Shown: in pieces, positions 1 to 7,453 of the stretch
Numbering within the stretch: position 1 is the stretch's first letter
Layout: each line of letters opens with the position of its first letter
Source: Atopobiaceae bacterium UBA1367
GTDB lineage: Bacteria > Actinomycetota > Coriobacteriia > Coriobacteriales > Atopobiaceae
DNA length: 44,886 nt
Assembly (NCBI GenBank): GCA_002305995.1
Contig: DBRN01000006.1
Span: 1-44,886, forward strand
Direction of reading: 5' to 3'
The notes under the pieces: model-generated
Told to the model about the DNA's origin: nothing
Databases searched by the model: none
What the model saw: the letters and a program-made list of their open reading frames with translations, nothing else
Program-made: the position numbers and the translations under genes

Positions 1-1
1 G

Positions 2-1375
2 ATGGTCAACTTCCTCGGCACGCTCCAGAACGAGTGGGCCGGCGCGCAGGCCTTCTCGTCCACCGACACCTACCTGGCCCCCTTCGTCCGCGTGGACCAC
101 CTCTCCTACGATGAGGTCAAGCAGGAGATGCAAGGCTTCGTGTACAACATGAACGTCCCCAGCCGCTGGGGCACCCAGACCCCCTTCTCCAACCTCACCT
201 TCGACTGGACCTGCCCGGAGGACATCCGCAGCCAGGTGCCCCTGGTGGGCGGCAAGCCGGTGGACTTCACCTACGGCGACCTGCAGGAAGAGATGGACAT
301 GATCAACCGGGCGTTCATCGAGGTCATGACCGAGGGAGACGCGCACGGCCGCGTGTTCACCTTCCCCATCCCCACCTACAACATCACCAAGGACTTCCCC
401 TGGGACTCCGAGAACGCCATGCTCATGTTCGAGATGACCGCGAAGTACGGCCTGCCCTACTTCCAGAACTTCGTCAACTCCGACCTCGAGCCGCACATGG
501 TGCGCTCAATGTGCTGCCGCCTGCAGCTCGACCTGCGCGAGCTGCTCAAGCGCGGCAACGGCCTGTTCGGCTCGGCCGAGCAGACCGGCTCCATCGGCGT
601 GGTGACCATGAACCTGGCCCGCCTCGGCCACAAGCACAAGGGCGACGAGAGGGCGCTGCTCGAGGAGCTCGACTACCTGCTCGTGCTTGCCAAGACCTCG
701 CTCGAGCTCAAGCGCAAGGAGATCCAGCGCCTCATCGACGCGGGCCTGTTCCCCTACACCAAGCGCTACCTGGGAACGCTGCGCAACCACTTCTCCACCA
801 TCGGCATCAACGGCATGAACGAGATGATCCGCAACTTCACGGACGACGCCCATGACATCACCGACGCCGAGGGCCGCGCCCTGGCCATCCGCGTGCTGGA
901 CCATGTGCGCGAGCGGATGGTCGAGTTCCAGGAGGAGACCGGCCACATGTACAACCTGGAGGCCACGCCGGCCGAGGGCACCACGTATCGCTTTGCCCGC
1001 GAGGACCGCAAGCGCTATCCCGACATCATCCAGGCCGGCACGCCGGAGGAGCCGTACTACACCAACTCCTCGCAGCTGCCCGTGGGCTACACCAACGATC
1101 CCTTCCAGGCGCTGCACGAGCAGGAGGAGCTCCAGCAGAAGTACACCGGCGGCACGGTGCTGCACCTGTACATGGGCGAGCGCGTGTCGAGCGCCGAGGC
1201 CTGCAAGCAGCTGGTCAAGCGCTCGCTGGAGAGCTTCCGCCTGCCCTACATCACGGTGACCCCCACGTTCTCCATCTGCCCCAAGCACGGCTACATCGCC
1301 GGGGAGCATGCCTACTGCCCCATCTGCGACGAGGAGCTCGCCATCGCCAAGCGCAACCAGGGCTCGGGAAGGTAG
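2..1375 (+). CDS. nrdD: Anaerobic (class III) ribonucleoside-triphosphate reductase, main chain, 5' partial
   Basis: Reduces ribonucleotides to deoxyribonucleotides without oxygen; cytoplasmic partner of NrdG. The frame is open from the window edge, so roughly the first 300 residues (ATP-cone and first half of the barrel) lie upstream. The visible 457 residues carry the family core: NVPSRWG at 51-57, a CC pair at 171-172, and TGSIGVVTMNLARLG at 195-209, followed near the end by a zinc-ribbon-like set C426, H429, C439, C442. What is missing is decisive: the chain stops 15 residues after the last Cys, before the RVxGY glycyl-radical loop that normally ends the same polypeptide. That loop is found in the next gene (1512-1709). 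The family call is firm; whether the enzyme works as a two-chain assembly is inference. Confidence 0.93.
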   Translation: MVNFLGTLQNEWAGAQAFSSTDTYLAPFVRVDHLSYDEVKQEMQGFVYNMNVPSRWGTQTPFSNLTFDWTCPEDIRSQVPLVGGKPVDFTYGDLQEEMDMINRAFIEVMTEGDAHGRVFTFPIPTYNITKDFPWDSENAMLMFEMTAKYGLPYFQNFVNSDLEPHMVRSMCCRLQLDLRELLKRGNGLFGSAEQTGSIGVVTMNLARLGHKHKGDERALLEELDYLLVLAKTSLELKRKEIQRLIDAGLFPYTKRYLGTLRNHFSTIGINGMNEMIRNFTDDAHDITDAEGRALAIRVLDHVRERMVEFQEETGHMYNLEATPAEGTTYRFAREDRKRYPDIIQAGTPEEPYYTNSSQLPVGYTNDPFQALHEQEELQQKYTGGTVLHLYMGERVSSAEACKQLVKRSLESFRLPYITVTPTFSICPKHGYIAGEHAYCPICDEELAIAKRNQGSGR

Positions 1376-1440
1376 GCAGGCCCGGCTCGTTCCTGACCTG
1401 TGGGCCAACTTTGCCGGTGAACGGGCCAAATTGACTCTAG

Positions 1441-1488
1441 ACACCACATATGGTGTTCGTGTACGATACGTTCTACCAGATATTGCAG
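1441..1488 (+). promoter_or_regulatory. Tandem NrdR-box-like sites upstream of the glycyl-radical gene
   Basis: The known NrdR box consensus is acaCwAtATaTwGtgt, usually in tandem about three helical turns apart. Here 1441-1456 reads ACACCACATATGGTGT (13 of 16 consensus positions, perfect outer ACACCA/TGGTGT arms) and 1473-1488 reads CTACCAGATATTGCAG, which keeps the central C.A.ATATTG core (9 of 16). Start-to-start spacing is 32 bp. A TTGACT at 1431-1436 could be a -35 element but I cannot place a convincing -10. The sites lie between the nrdD stop and the 65-residue gene, so they would control that gene and nrdG separately from the main nrdD chain. Confidence 0.7.
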
Positions 1489-1511
1489 CGCTACTGAGAA
1501 ATGAGGCACCG

Positions 1512-1709
1512 ATGATCAACAAGAGCGAGCTCACCAGCACCGGGACCGTCATCGACGGCGTCGAGCTCTCCAACGACGAGCGCCAGCCCTGCGAGGTCTG
1601 GACGCGCGTCATGGGCTACTACCGTCCCGTCTCGTTCTACAACACGGGCAAGAAGGGCGAGTTCCACGAGCGCGTGGAGTTCGTCGAGCCGAGCGTCTGC
1701 TGCAGGTAG
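1512..1709 (+). CDS. Stand-alone glycyl-radical domain of anaerobic ribonucleotide reductase
   Basis: A 65-residue protein matching the extreme C-terminus of NrdD. Residues 29-36 read VWTRVMGY, with G35 as the predicted glycyl-radical site, followed by YRPVSFYNTGKKGEF and ERV, the conserved tail of archaeal and Thermotoga-type NrdD. The N-terminal 25 residues and the terminal SVCCR are not family-typical. ATG 1512 has a TGAGG ribosome site five bases upstream. It sits 136 bp after the nrdD stop and 11 bp before nrdG. By family knowledge NrdG abstracts hydrogen from this glycine. It may be an obligatory second subunit of a split enzyme, or a spare part analogous to YfiD/GrcA of pyruvate formate-lyase. 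Sequence identity is clear; mode of action is inferred. Confidence 0.85.
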   Translation: MINKSELTSTGTVIDGVELSNDERQPCEVWTRVMGYYRPVSFYNTGKKGEFHERVEFVEPSVCCR

Positions 1710-1720
1710 CGGGCGCGCGC

Positions 1721-2446
1721 ATGAGTCAGCGGAGTCGGGGCGCCGACCACGGCGAAGGTGGTCGGCGCCCCCTTCTCATAGGGGGCATCACGCCCTTCTC
1801 CACGGTCGACTGGCCGGGAAGGCTTGCCTGCGTGGCGTTCTTGGCCGGATGCCCGTGGCGCTGCCCCTACTGCCAGAACCACCTGCTGCGATCGTTTGAT
1901 GCGGCCACGCAGACCGACGAGGACCTCCTTGCCTTCCTGGAGCGACGGCGTGGGCTGCTCGATGGCGTGGTCCTCTCGGGTGGGGAGCCGCTTGCCCAGG
2001 CCGCCAGCGTCGACGTCGCGGCACGGGTGCACGAGATGGGGTTCGACGTGGGCCTCCACACCTGCGGAGGCTATCCCGAGCGGCTGGGACAGATCCTGCC
2101 CCACGTCGACTGGGTGGGCCTCGACATCAAGGCGCCCTGGGACGCATACGAGCGCGTGACGCGTGTGCCCGAGACGGACGAACCCGTGCGCAGGAGCCTC
2201 CAGCTGGTGCTGGACGCGGGCGTCGCCATGGAAGCGCGCACCACCTGGCACCCGACCCTTCTCTCCCCGGCCGACATCGCCGCCATCGCGCACGATCTCG
2301 CCGCGCGCGGCGTGCGCACGTGGGCCGTGCAAGCGTACCGTCACGTCGGCACCACGGGGGAACTGCCCAACGAGACGGTCTACCCCTCAGACGTGCCCGA
2401 GGGGCTTGCCGAGCTCTTCGAGACCTTCGAGTTTCGCCGGGCGTGA
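1721..2446 (+). CDS. nrdG: Anaerobic ribonucleotide reductase activating protein (radical SAM)
   Basis: Radical SAM activase that uses a 4Fe-4S cluster and S-adenosylmethionine to install the glycyl radical on the reductase. The cluster motif is C44-x3-C48-x2-C51 (GCPWRCPYC), preceded by the NrdG-typical ITPFSTVDWPG and followed by SGGEPL and a DIKAPW strand. 241 residues. ATG 1721 is the only usual in-frame start before the conserved core, which begins around residue 20; it has no strong ribosome site and lies 11 bp after the glycyl-radical gene, so coupled translation is likely. Codons 6-17 form one of the strongest hairpins in the window (1737-1771). The N-terminal 20 residues are therefore poorly supported as protein and may mainly reflect that structure. 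Confidence 0.93.
   Translation: MSQRSRGADHGEGGRRPLLIGGITPFSTVDWPGRLACVAFLAGCPWRCPYCQNHLLRSFDAATQTDEDLLAFLERRRGLLDGVVLSGGEPLAQAASVDVAARVHEMGFDVGLHTCGGYPERLGQILPHVDWVGLDIKAPWDAYERVTRVPETDEPVRRSLQLVLDAGVAMEARTTWHPTLLSPADIAAIAHDLAARGVRTWAVQAYRHVGTTGELPNETVYPSDVPEGLAELFETFEFRRA
1737..1771 (+). promoter_or_regulatory. Perfect 14-bp hairpin inside the 5' end of nrdG
   Basis: GGGGCGCCGACCAC (1737-1750) is exactly complementary to GTGGTCGGCGCCCC (1758-1771) with a seven-base loop. It begins 16 bases after the annotated nrdG ATG. The following bases (CCTTCTCATA) are pyrimidine-rich but not a T-run, so it is at best a weak intrinsic terminator. It could attenuate nrdG relative to the upstream gene or act as a processing site. 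Confidence 0.75.
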
Positions 2447-2540
2447 CGCCACGGAAGAGGGTGGCTCGTCCCGCCCCGTGATGGGCCGAGGCAGCGGGCC
2501 GGGAGGCGTCCCGACGCGTCGGCGGACCTCAGGCCCGCAT

Positions 2541-2613
2541 GCGTCAGGGAGCCGGTGAATCTCTTAGGCCTCGGGGTCAAAGGTCGGCGCTTGGCCCACG
2601 CGCGTCAGGGAGC
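2541..2613. repeat. Short direct repeat in the nrdG/flavodiiron intergenic region
   Basis: GCGTCAGGGAGC occurs at 2541-2552 and again at 2602-2613, 61 bp apart, between two convergent genes. No gene is visible in 2447-2698 apart from this repeat and the terminator-like hairpin next to it. Function unknown. Confidence 0.5.
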
Positions 2614-2633
2614 GGGACACCTCCCGTCGAGAC

Positions 2634-2673
2634 AGGCGTGCCATGCGGGGACGCTCCCCCGCGTGGCACGCCT
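2634..2673. terminator. Bidirectional terminator-like hairpin between convergent genes
   Basis: AGGCGTGCCATGCGGGG (2634-2650) pairs with CCCCGCGTGGCACGCCT (2657-2673) over 17 bp with one non-Watson-Crick position and a six-base loop. It lies between the ends of nrdG and the minus-strand flavodiiron gene. Neither side has a long T-run, so the direction of termination is unclear. Confidence 0.65.
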
Positions 2674-2698
2674 TCCGTAGCCCGGTTGTCCCCGCGCC

Positions 2699-3865
2699 TC
2701 AGAACCTGGCCGCAAGCTCCTCGGCAAGCGCATCGATCTGCGCACGAGCGTCGTCATCGAGCGCACCCTTGAGGGTGACGGCGCTCTCGGCGAACTCGAT
2801 GTCCTTGCACTGCTCCATGAGCGCGCGCATGCCCTTGGCGGCAGCGGGCATCCATGAGCCGTTCTCCATGAGGGCGACCGTGCGCCTCTGGAACGCATGG
2901 TCGAGCAGGTGGCTGATGAAGCTGTGCATCGCGGGGTAGATGCCCCCGTTGTAGGTGGTGGTGGCAAGCACGAGATGGCCGTGACGGAAGGCATCCTCGA
3001 GGGCCTCGGCCTGGTCGTCGCGGGCAAGGTCGGTCACCACGACACGCGGGCAGCCCTTCTCCTCGAGCCTCTGGGCGAGGAGCTCGACGGCGGCCTTGGT
3101 GTGCCCGTAGACGCTGGTGTAGGCGATGACGACGCCAGGCGTCTCGACCTCATAGGCCGACCAGGTCTGGTAGAGGCCCAAGTAGTGCCCGAGGTCCTCG
3201 GAGAGGACAGGGCCATGGAGCGGGCAGATGGTCTGGATGTCGAGCTTCGCGGCCTTGGCCAGGACCTTCTGCACGTTGGCGCCGAACTTGCCGACGATGC
3301 CAAAGTAGTAGCGGCGGGCCTCGCAGTCCCAATCCTCCTCCACGTCAAGCGCGCCAAACTTGCCAAAGGCGTCGGCAGAGAAGAGCACCTTATCGGTGGC
3401 ATCGTAGGTGAACATGACCTCAGGCCAGTGGACGAGCGGCGCCGCGACGAACGTGAGCTCCTTGGAGCCCAGGCTCAGGGTGAAACCCTCCTTCACCACG
3501 ATGCGCCGGTCCTCGTAGCCAGTGCCAAAGTAGTTCCTCATCATGTTGAAGGCACCCACGCTGGCGACGACCGTGGCCTTGGGGTATGCGTCCATGAAGG
3601 CAGAGACGCTGCCGCCATGATCGGGCTCCATGTGCTGGACGACGAGGTAGTCTGGGGCGCGACCATCGAGCACCGCCGCAAGGTTGGCGATCCACTCCTC
3701 ACCAAAGTGGACATCAACGCTGTCCATGACGGCGATCTTCTCGTCCATGATGACGTAGGAGTTGTACGCCATGCCGTTGGGCACGATGTACTGGCCCTCG
3801 AAGAGGTCGAGCTGGTGGTCGTTGACGCCCACGTAGAAGATGTCGTCTGCAATCCGCATGCTCAT
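2699..3865 (-). CDS. fprA: Flavodiiron protein (A-type flavoprotein, O2/NO reductase)
   Basis: A 388-residue cytoplasmic enzyme that reduces O2 to water, or NO to N2O, as oxygen or nitrosative-stress protection in anaerobes. The N-terminal metallo-beta-lactamase-like domain keeps the diiron ligands: H78, E80, D82 and H83 in HMEPDH, H146, D165 and H217 (CPLHGPV). A flavodoxin domain follows from about residue 250 with an FMN loop (YTSVYGHTK). No rubredoxin domain is fused, so an external electron donor is needed. The frame is open further upstream, but ATG 3865 is chosen because AAAGGCGAGG lies just before it and family homology starts there. It stands alone, convergent with nrdG. Preference for O2 or NO cannot be read from sequence. 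Confidence 0.92.
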   Translation of the reverse strand: MSMRIADDIFYVGVNDHQLDLFEGQYIVPNGMAYNSYVIMDEKIAVMDSVDVHFGEEWIANLAAVLDGRAPDYLVVQHMEPDHGGSVSAFMDAYPKATVVASVGAFNMMRNYFGTGYEDRRIVVKEGFTLSLGSKELTFVAAPLVHWPEVMFTYDATDKVLFSADAFGKFGALDVEEDWDCEARRYYFGIVGKFGANVQKVLAKAAKLDIQTICPLHGPVLSEDLGHYLGLYQTWSAYEVETPGVVIAYTSVYGHTKAAVELLAQRLEEKGCPRVVVTDLARDDQAEALEDAFRHGHLVLATTTYNGGIYPAMHSFISHLLDHAFQRRTVALMENGSWMPAAAKGMRALMEQCKDIEFAESAVTLKGALDDDARAQIDALAEELAARF

Positions 3866-3932
3866 GCTGCCTCGCCTTTCTGCGCGAATACCGTGTCTGT
3901 CATCACAGGATAGCGCATCGACACCGTGCCGT

Positions 3933-3960
3933 CCGCCCCAGCGCTCATGCGCTGGGGCGG
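3933..3960. terminator. Strong GC hairpin upstream of the flavodiiron gene
   Basis: CCGCCCCAGCGC (3933-3944) and GCGCTGGGGCGG (3949-3960) form a perfect 12-bp stem with a TCAT loop, about 70 bp upstream of the fprA start. No T-run follows on either strand. It could end transcription from a lost upstream gene or be part of the fprA leader. Confidence 0.5.
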
Positions 3961-4725
3961 GATGACGTCCTCCCGACGACCGACGTCGATGCACACGCCC
4001 TCGACGGGGAGCTACGGACAAGAGGGCGGATTTCATCCGTGCCCTCTGCGTGGGCACTAACCCGTGACAATGGACGAGATGGGGCACACGCCTATCACGC
4101 ACGCCCAGACGGATCAGCTCTCTCGGCCTCGCCTTCAACGTCTACAAGGACTTTCAATGGCCTTCGTCACCAACATGAGGATCGTCCGACCAGAGGTCGC
4201 GAGGGCCGTGCTCGACGGGGTCCTGCACCACGTCCGCCGGTCTGAGCGCCTTGAGCTCTGTGCCGCAGGCGAGTTTCGACGTCAGGAGAATCTCTGCCGT
4301 CCCGTGGAAGAAGTGCTTAGGGAGAGCAAGAGGCCTCCGTCTATAATCAGGAGCCGCATGTACTCGAGAAGGAGGCTCGCGACTGACGAGGACGTCATCG
4401 ATGACGCTGGAACGTAAGTCGGGGAGCAAGTCAGTAAGGTGGGCACCCCTCAGGGAGGGCGTGTCCAAGGATGTCAGAGGCCGTGAGGGCAAAGAAGGCA
4501 GCCGACCATTTGCACACCTGGTTGGTACGACTGTCGAGATGCGCTATGCTGCCGATATTGATTTAGGCACGGTCTTCATGTGAAAGCGGAAGGTGACTCC
4601 CACCAGCTTTATGACGACATGCAACGCTGTTGCACTTCAGTTTTCAATTGACCTACAATTGCACTCGCCCACTCAATATAGGCTTGTCGTCAATATTTAA
4701 TTTATGATAGGAAGAGGAATCAAGT
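3961..4725. other. Gene-poor stretch, no convincing coding region
   Basis: About 765 bp with only short overlapping open frames on both strands and no recognisable domain. A frame at 4064-4417 encodes 117 residues but has no family signature and shadows an equally long frame on the other strand. Composition changes sharply at about 4600, from GC-rich to AT-rich, marking the left edge of the TM2/SPFH segment. The last 40 bp hold the ribosome site AGGAAGAGG of the next gene. Confidence 0.6.
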
Positions 4726-5115
4726 ATGGCAACAAAGTGTCCGATGTGCGGAGCACCTATGAAAAATAATAGCTGCGATTATTGCGGCTACGAGGAAGAG
4801 GCAATTCCGAACCTCACAACTGCATCATCTTATGCAGAACGGCAGCTTATCCAACCGCAGGTTATTATCAATAATCAAATCGTATCAAGTCCGGAAGCTG
4901 CGCCGGAAATCAGTAGAAAAAACAAGATGGTTGCTTTGCTGCTATGTATCTTTTTGGGCTTGTTTGGCGTACACAGATACTATGTTGGGAAAGTTGGAAC
5001 CGGCACTCTCTATCTGCTTACTGGAGGATTGTTTGGGATCGGATGGGTCGTCGATATTGTTTTGATAGTGGCTGGCTCATTCAAAGATCGTTCTGATTTG
5101 CCGCTGCGTCAATAA
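4726..5115 (+). CDS. Zinc-ribbon TM2-domain membrane protein
   Basis: A 129-residue protein with an N-terminal zinc ribbon (C5, C8, C17, C20: CPMC and CDYC), a hydrophilic linker to about residue 65, then a TM2 domain with two transmembrane helices joined by the conserved short turn (FLGLFGVHRYYVGK, then TGGLFGIGWVVDIVLI). TM2 proteins are small membrane proteins of mostly unknown role. The ribosome site AGGAAGAGG precedes the ATG. It is 16 bp upstream of an SPFH-domain gene, so the pair is probably co-transcribed; a membrane microdomain or scaffold function is inference. Base composition is far more AT-rich than most of the window, which suggests acquisition from a lower-GC donor. Confidence 0.85.
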   Translation: MATKCPMCGAPMKNNSCDYCGYEEEAIPNLTTASSYAERQLIQPQVIINNQIVSSPEAAPEISRKNKMVALLLCIFLGLFGVHRYYVGKVGTGTLYLLTGGLFGIGWVVDIVLIVAGSFKDRSDLPLRQ

Positions 5116-5131
5116 GGAGAGTACCAGTCCT

Positions 5132-5941
5132 ATGGAACTATTTTACTTAGTAAAAGACCAGTTTATCGATGTAATAGAACATGTAGATAAAAGTGGAAAG
5201 TTGATCGTATCCAAATACCGACGCAAGAGCGGAAACAATGAATTAAAGCAAGGTTCAAAAGTGATCGTGCGGGAAAGTCAGAGCGCCGTTTTCCTAAAAG
5301 GAGGAAGGATTGCGGACATTCTGGCCCCCGGAACCTACTCGCTGACCACAGATAACTTTCCTGTGCTGTCCAGTCTCAAAGCCTTCCCCTACTTATTCGT
5401 TTCCCCAGTTATAGCTGATGTGTACTTTGTGAGTACGAAACAGTTTATCGATAACAAGTGGGCGACAAAAAATCCGATTATGAAACGTGATAAGGACTTC
5501 AACGTAGTTCGTATCCGTTCATTCGGAAAGTTCGCTTTTAAAATTATCGATGTTCCGACCTTTATGCGAGAGATATTCGGCACAAGAGGAATTGTGATGA
5601 CCTATGACATTGTCGAATACCTTTCGTCAATGGTCACGGAGGCATTTTCTCTTACTGTGGGAGAGAGCGAAGTGTCTGTGCTCGACCTTGCCGCAGAATA
5701 TAGAAGGTTCTCAGATGAGGTTCAACATCGACTGAATAAGCAAGCTGTAGCAATAGGTGTGCAGTTTAGCGACATCCTTATTGAAAACATTTCTTTGCCT
5801 GACGAGGTCGAAAGGCTGATCGATGAACAATCTGGCATTGGTATGGCAAGGCATGATCTAGCATCTTTTATGCAATATCAGACAGCCAGAGCTATGCGGG
5901 ATGCTTCCAAACAGGAGGGTGGATTGGCTGCGCTCACGTAG
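5132..5941 (+). CDS. SPFH-domain (YdjI/virion-core-like) protein, truncated by a nonsense codon
   Basis: 269 residues resembling the SPFH/Band-7-type 'virion core protein' family: residues 30-60 (LKQGSKVIVRESQSAVFLKGG) and 65-75 (ILAPGTYSL) are characteristic, and the C-terminal third is a helical stomatin-like region. Proteins of this type normally continue into a Gly/Ala-rich linker and a short C-terminal domain. Here the frame stops at TAG 5939-5941 and resumes in the same frame after a 66-bp offset that repeats 36 bp of the gene. The downstream frame (5960-6181) encodes the missing tail. The start is supported by AAGGAGAG upstream. AT-rich like its TM2 neighbour. The main domain may still fold; whether the gene is functional is uncertain. 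Confidence 0.8.
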   Translation: MELFYLVKDQFIDVIEHVDKSGKLIVSKYRRKSGNNELKQGSKVIVRESQSAVFLKGGRIADILAPGTYSLTTDNFPVLSSLKAFPYLFVSPVIADVYFVSTKQFIDNKWATKNPIMKRDKDFNVVRIRSFGKFAFKIIDVPTFMREIFGTRGIVMTYDIVEYLSSMVTEAFSLTVGESEVSVLDLAAEYRRFSDEVQHRLNKQAVAIGVQFSDILIENISLPDEVERLIDEQSGIGMARHDLASFMQYQTARAMRDASKQEGGLAALT

Positions 5942-5994
5942 ACGCAAGCGCATTACCATATGCGGGATGCTTCCAAACAGGAGGGTGGATTGGC
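5893..5994 (+). repeat. 36-bp direct duplication with a 30-bp hairpin insert that breaks the SPFH gene
   Basis: The same 36 bp (starting TATGCGGGATGC and ending GGTGGATTGGC) occurs at 5893-5928 and 5959-5994. The 30 bp between them begin TGCGCT (5929-5934), contain AGCGCA (5947-5952) as a small inverted repeat, and hold an in-frame TAG. The offset is 66 bp, a multiple of three, so deletion of one copy plus the insert would restore one continuous reading frame. Confidence 0.85.
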
Positions 5995-6181
5995 AGGACT
6001 GGGAGCAGGAATGGCTTTAGGCAGTACTATGGCACAAAGCATCCAAACAACAGCGAGTCCCGTTAACGCAACAAAAAGCAAAGTTGAACAGTTGCGTGAA
6101 CTAAAGGAATTACTTGATGAGGGAATCTTGACACAAGAAGAGTTTGATACAGAAAAGAAAGCGATTTTGAAAAACGACTAG
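5960..6181 (+). CDS. C-terminal (SHOCT) part of the interrupted SPFH protein
   Basis: A 73-residue frame in register with 5132-5941. It has a Gly-rich linker (GLAGLGAGMALGSTMAQ) and a C-terminal SHOCT motif (LRELKELLDEGILTQEEF followed by EKKAIL), a short helical domain often found at the end of membrane-associated bacterial proteins. Its ATG lies inside the second copy of the 36-bp duplication; GAGG-like sequence upstream is weak, so independent translation is doubtful. It is best read as the detached tail of the SPFH gene. Confidence 0.65.
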   Translation: MRDASKQEGGLAGLGAGMALGSTMAQSIQTTASPVNATKSKVEQLRELKELLDEGILTQEEFDTEKKAILKND

Positions 6182-6587
6182 AAAGGGAGTCATTTGTAAG
6201 ATGCGTGGGTTCTAGAGTCTCCTCGACAACGGCGCCCTAAGTCCCGAGCACTTGAGCAGGGCACGATGCATAGGTTGTCGAATAGTAGGGTTGGCATCGG
6301 GCTAATTCAGCCACCTGGGACTGTGATAGAGATCCTAGAGGTTGTGATGAAGCTGTCCTCGAATCGGAGCATCGCCAGGACCGTCTCTGGCACCCTCACG
6401 TCTGCCATGCTGTCCATCGCGGTCATTTGCCTTTCCCAAGAGACTGTCATTGTGATGATTTCAGATTCTAGGCAATGGCCGTCGCCCTTACCAAGGGGCA
6501 GCGACTGCTTCCCCATTTACACCCACGTTTCCGACACGATCGCTTCGGTTTTCCCATGCTGATATTGTCCAGCTGTCTAACGAGCTC
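6182..6587. other. Intergenic stretch without recognisable genes
   Basis: About 400 bp between the SPFH tail and the convergent lipoprotein gene. Short open frames exist on both strands (for example 6307-6516 minus) but none has a ribosome site plus a recognisable domain. GC content returns toward the level of the rest of the window here. Confidence 0.5.
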
Positions 6588-6619
6588 AAAAAGCCGCCCT
6601 GGCAAAGCTGCCAGGGCGG
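6588..6619 (-). terminator. Intrinsic terminator of the lipoprotein gene
   Basis: On the minus strand CCGCCCTGGC pairs with GCCAGGGCGG (plus-strand 6594-6603 and 6610-6619, six-base loop) and is followed by a TTTTT run (A-run at 6588-6592 on the plus strand). It lies 31 bp beyond the stop of the lipoprotein gene. Confidence 0.85.
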
Positions 6620-6649
6620 AACAGCAAAACGAAGGTATTGTTGAGTCTC

Positions 6650-7453
6650 CTACTCGCTCACGGCGTAGTAATCAACACTCGCCTTTACCTTTTCGGCATC
6701 GATGTCAGATCCCGCTTCGAATCGTGCCTTTTCGCCCTTGTCCCACGATTTTATGGAGGTATAGGTTTCGCCAGCCCTAACGCCCTCGCTATCATAGAGC
6801 GCGAGAACAATACCCACATCCTTGAAGCTGAAGTCGGTAGTGTTCTCGATTGTTGCCGTATATTCGTAATAACCATACCCCTGGTCAGTCTTCTCAAACG
6901 TCGCCTTTTCGAAAAGCCCGTTGATGGCATCATCCCTCTCAGTTTTGTTCTGAGCTGCAGTGCCGGCAGTCAATAGTTCATCCAGGGTAGACTGCTTGTT
7001 TTCGCTGACAGTCAAATCATATTTATCCACGAGATTCTTAAGTTGGGAAGTTCTCGTGTTGTAAACCGAATCCCATTTATCGTAGTAATCGCTGCTTTGA
7101 TAGGGGTACTTTTCCAGTACTTCTAGCGAATCCTCGAGCGTGTTGATGTAATTGAGAACATCCCCCTGCATCTTCGCATCCTCGAATTGACGATCTCTCA
7201 GGGGCTTGTCGATTTCGAGCTCAGCGTTAACAGCCTTTTTCAGATTCTCGGCATTGTCCTCATAGCTTGTCGCGTCGATAATTGCCCAACGGGCTTCAAG
7301 GCCTTTCGCGATGATAGTCATTGCCTCATCATCTGCATAGTCAGGCCCTTCTGACGCACTCTGTGTTGATGCCGAGTTTGAGCACCCGCAAAGCAAAAGC
7401 GCAAACACAACTGCGAAAACGGCAGCACCGATGCCAATTGAACGTAACTTCAT
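6650..7453 (-). CDS. Predicted surface lipoprotein with C-terminal FxLYD domain
   Basis: 267 residues. A signal peptide of about 23 residues ends in a lipobox (LLLCGC, lipidated Cys at 24), so the protein should be anchored on the outer face of the membrane. Residues 40-185 are acidic and mostly helical with no domain I recognise. The C-terminal 85 residues, with ENTTDFSFKDVGIVLALYD, match the FxLYD domain, a beta-sandwich found in secreted lipoproteins. The start has a perfect AGGAGG. Composition is intermediate and the gene is monocistronic, ending at a clear terminator. Function unknown. Confidence 0.8.
   Translation of the reverse strand: MKLRSIGIGAAVFAVVFALLLCGCSNSASTQSASEGPDYADDEAMTIIAKGLEARWAIIDATSYEDNAENLKKAVNAELEIDKPLRDRQFEDAKMQGDVLNYINTLEDSLEVLEKYPYQSSDYYDKWDSVYNTRTSQLKNLVDKYDLTVSENKQSTLDELLTAGTAAQNKTERDDAINGLFEKATFEKTDQGYGYYEYTATIENTTDFSFKDVGIVLALYDSEGVRAGETYTSIKSWDKGEKARFEAGSDIDAEKVKASVDYYAVSE

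Noticed and set aside
1376..1511. Frameshift joining nrdD and the glycyl-radical frame
   Set aside because: The two frames are separated by NrdR-like boxes, a new ribosome site and ATG, and the intervening translation has no NrdD similarity, so one indel would not join them.
506..1612. Long minus-strand frame opposite nrdD
   Set aside because: It is a shadow of nrdD's high-GC codon pattern, Ala/Leu/Gly/Val-rich with no domain.
4064..4417. 117-residue plus-strand frame
   Set aside because: No recognisable domain, no good ribosome site and an equally long antisense frame; left as gene-poor sequence.
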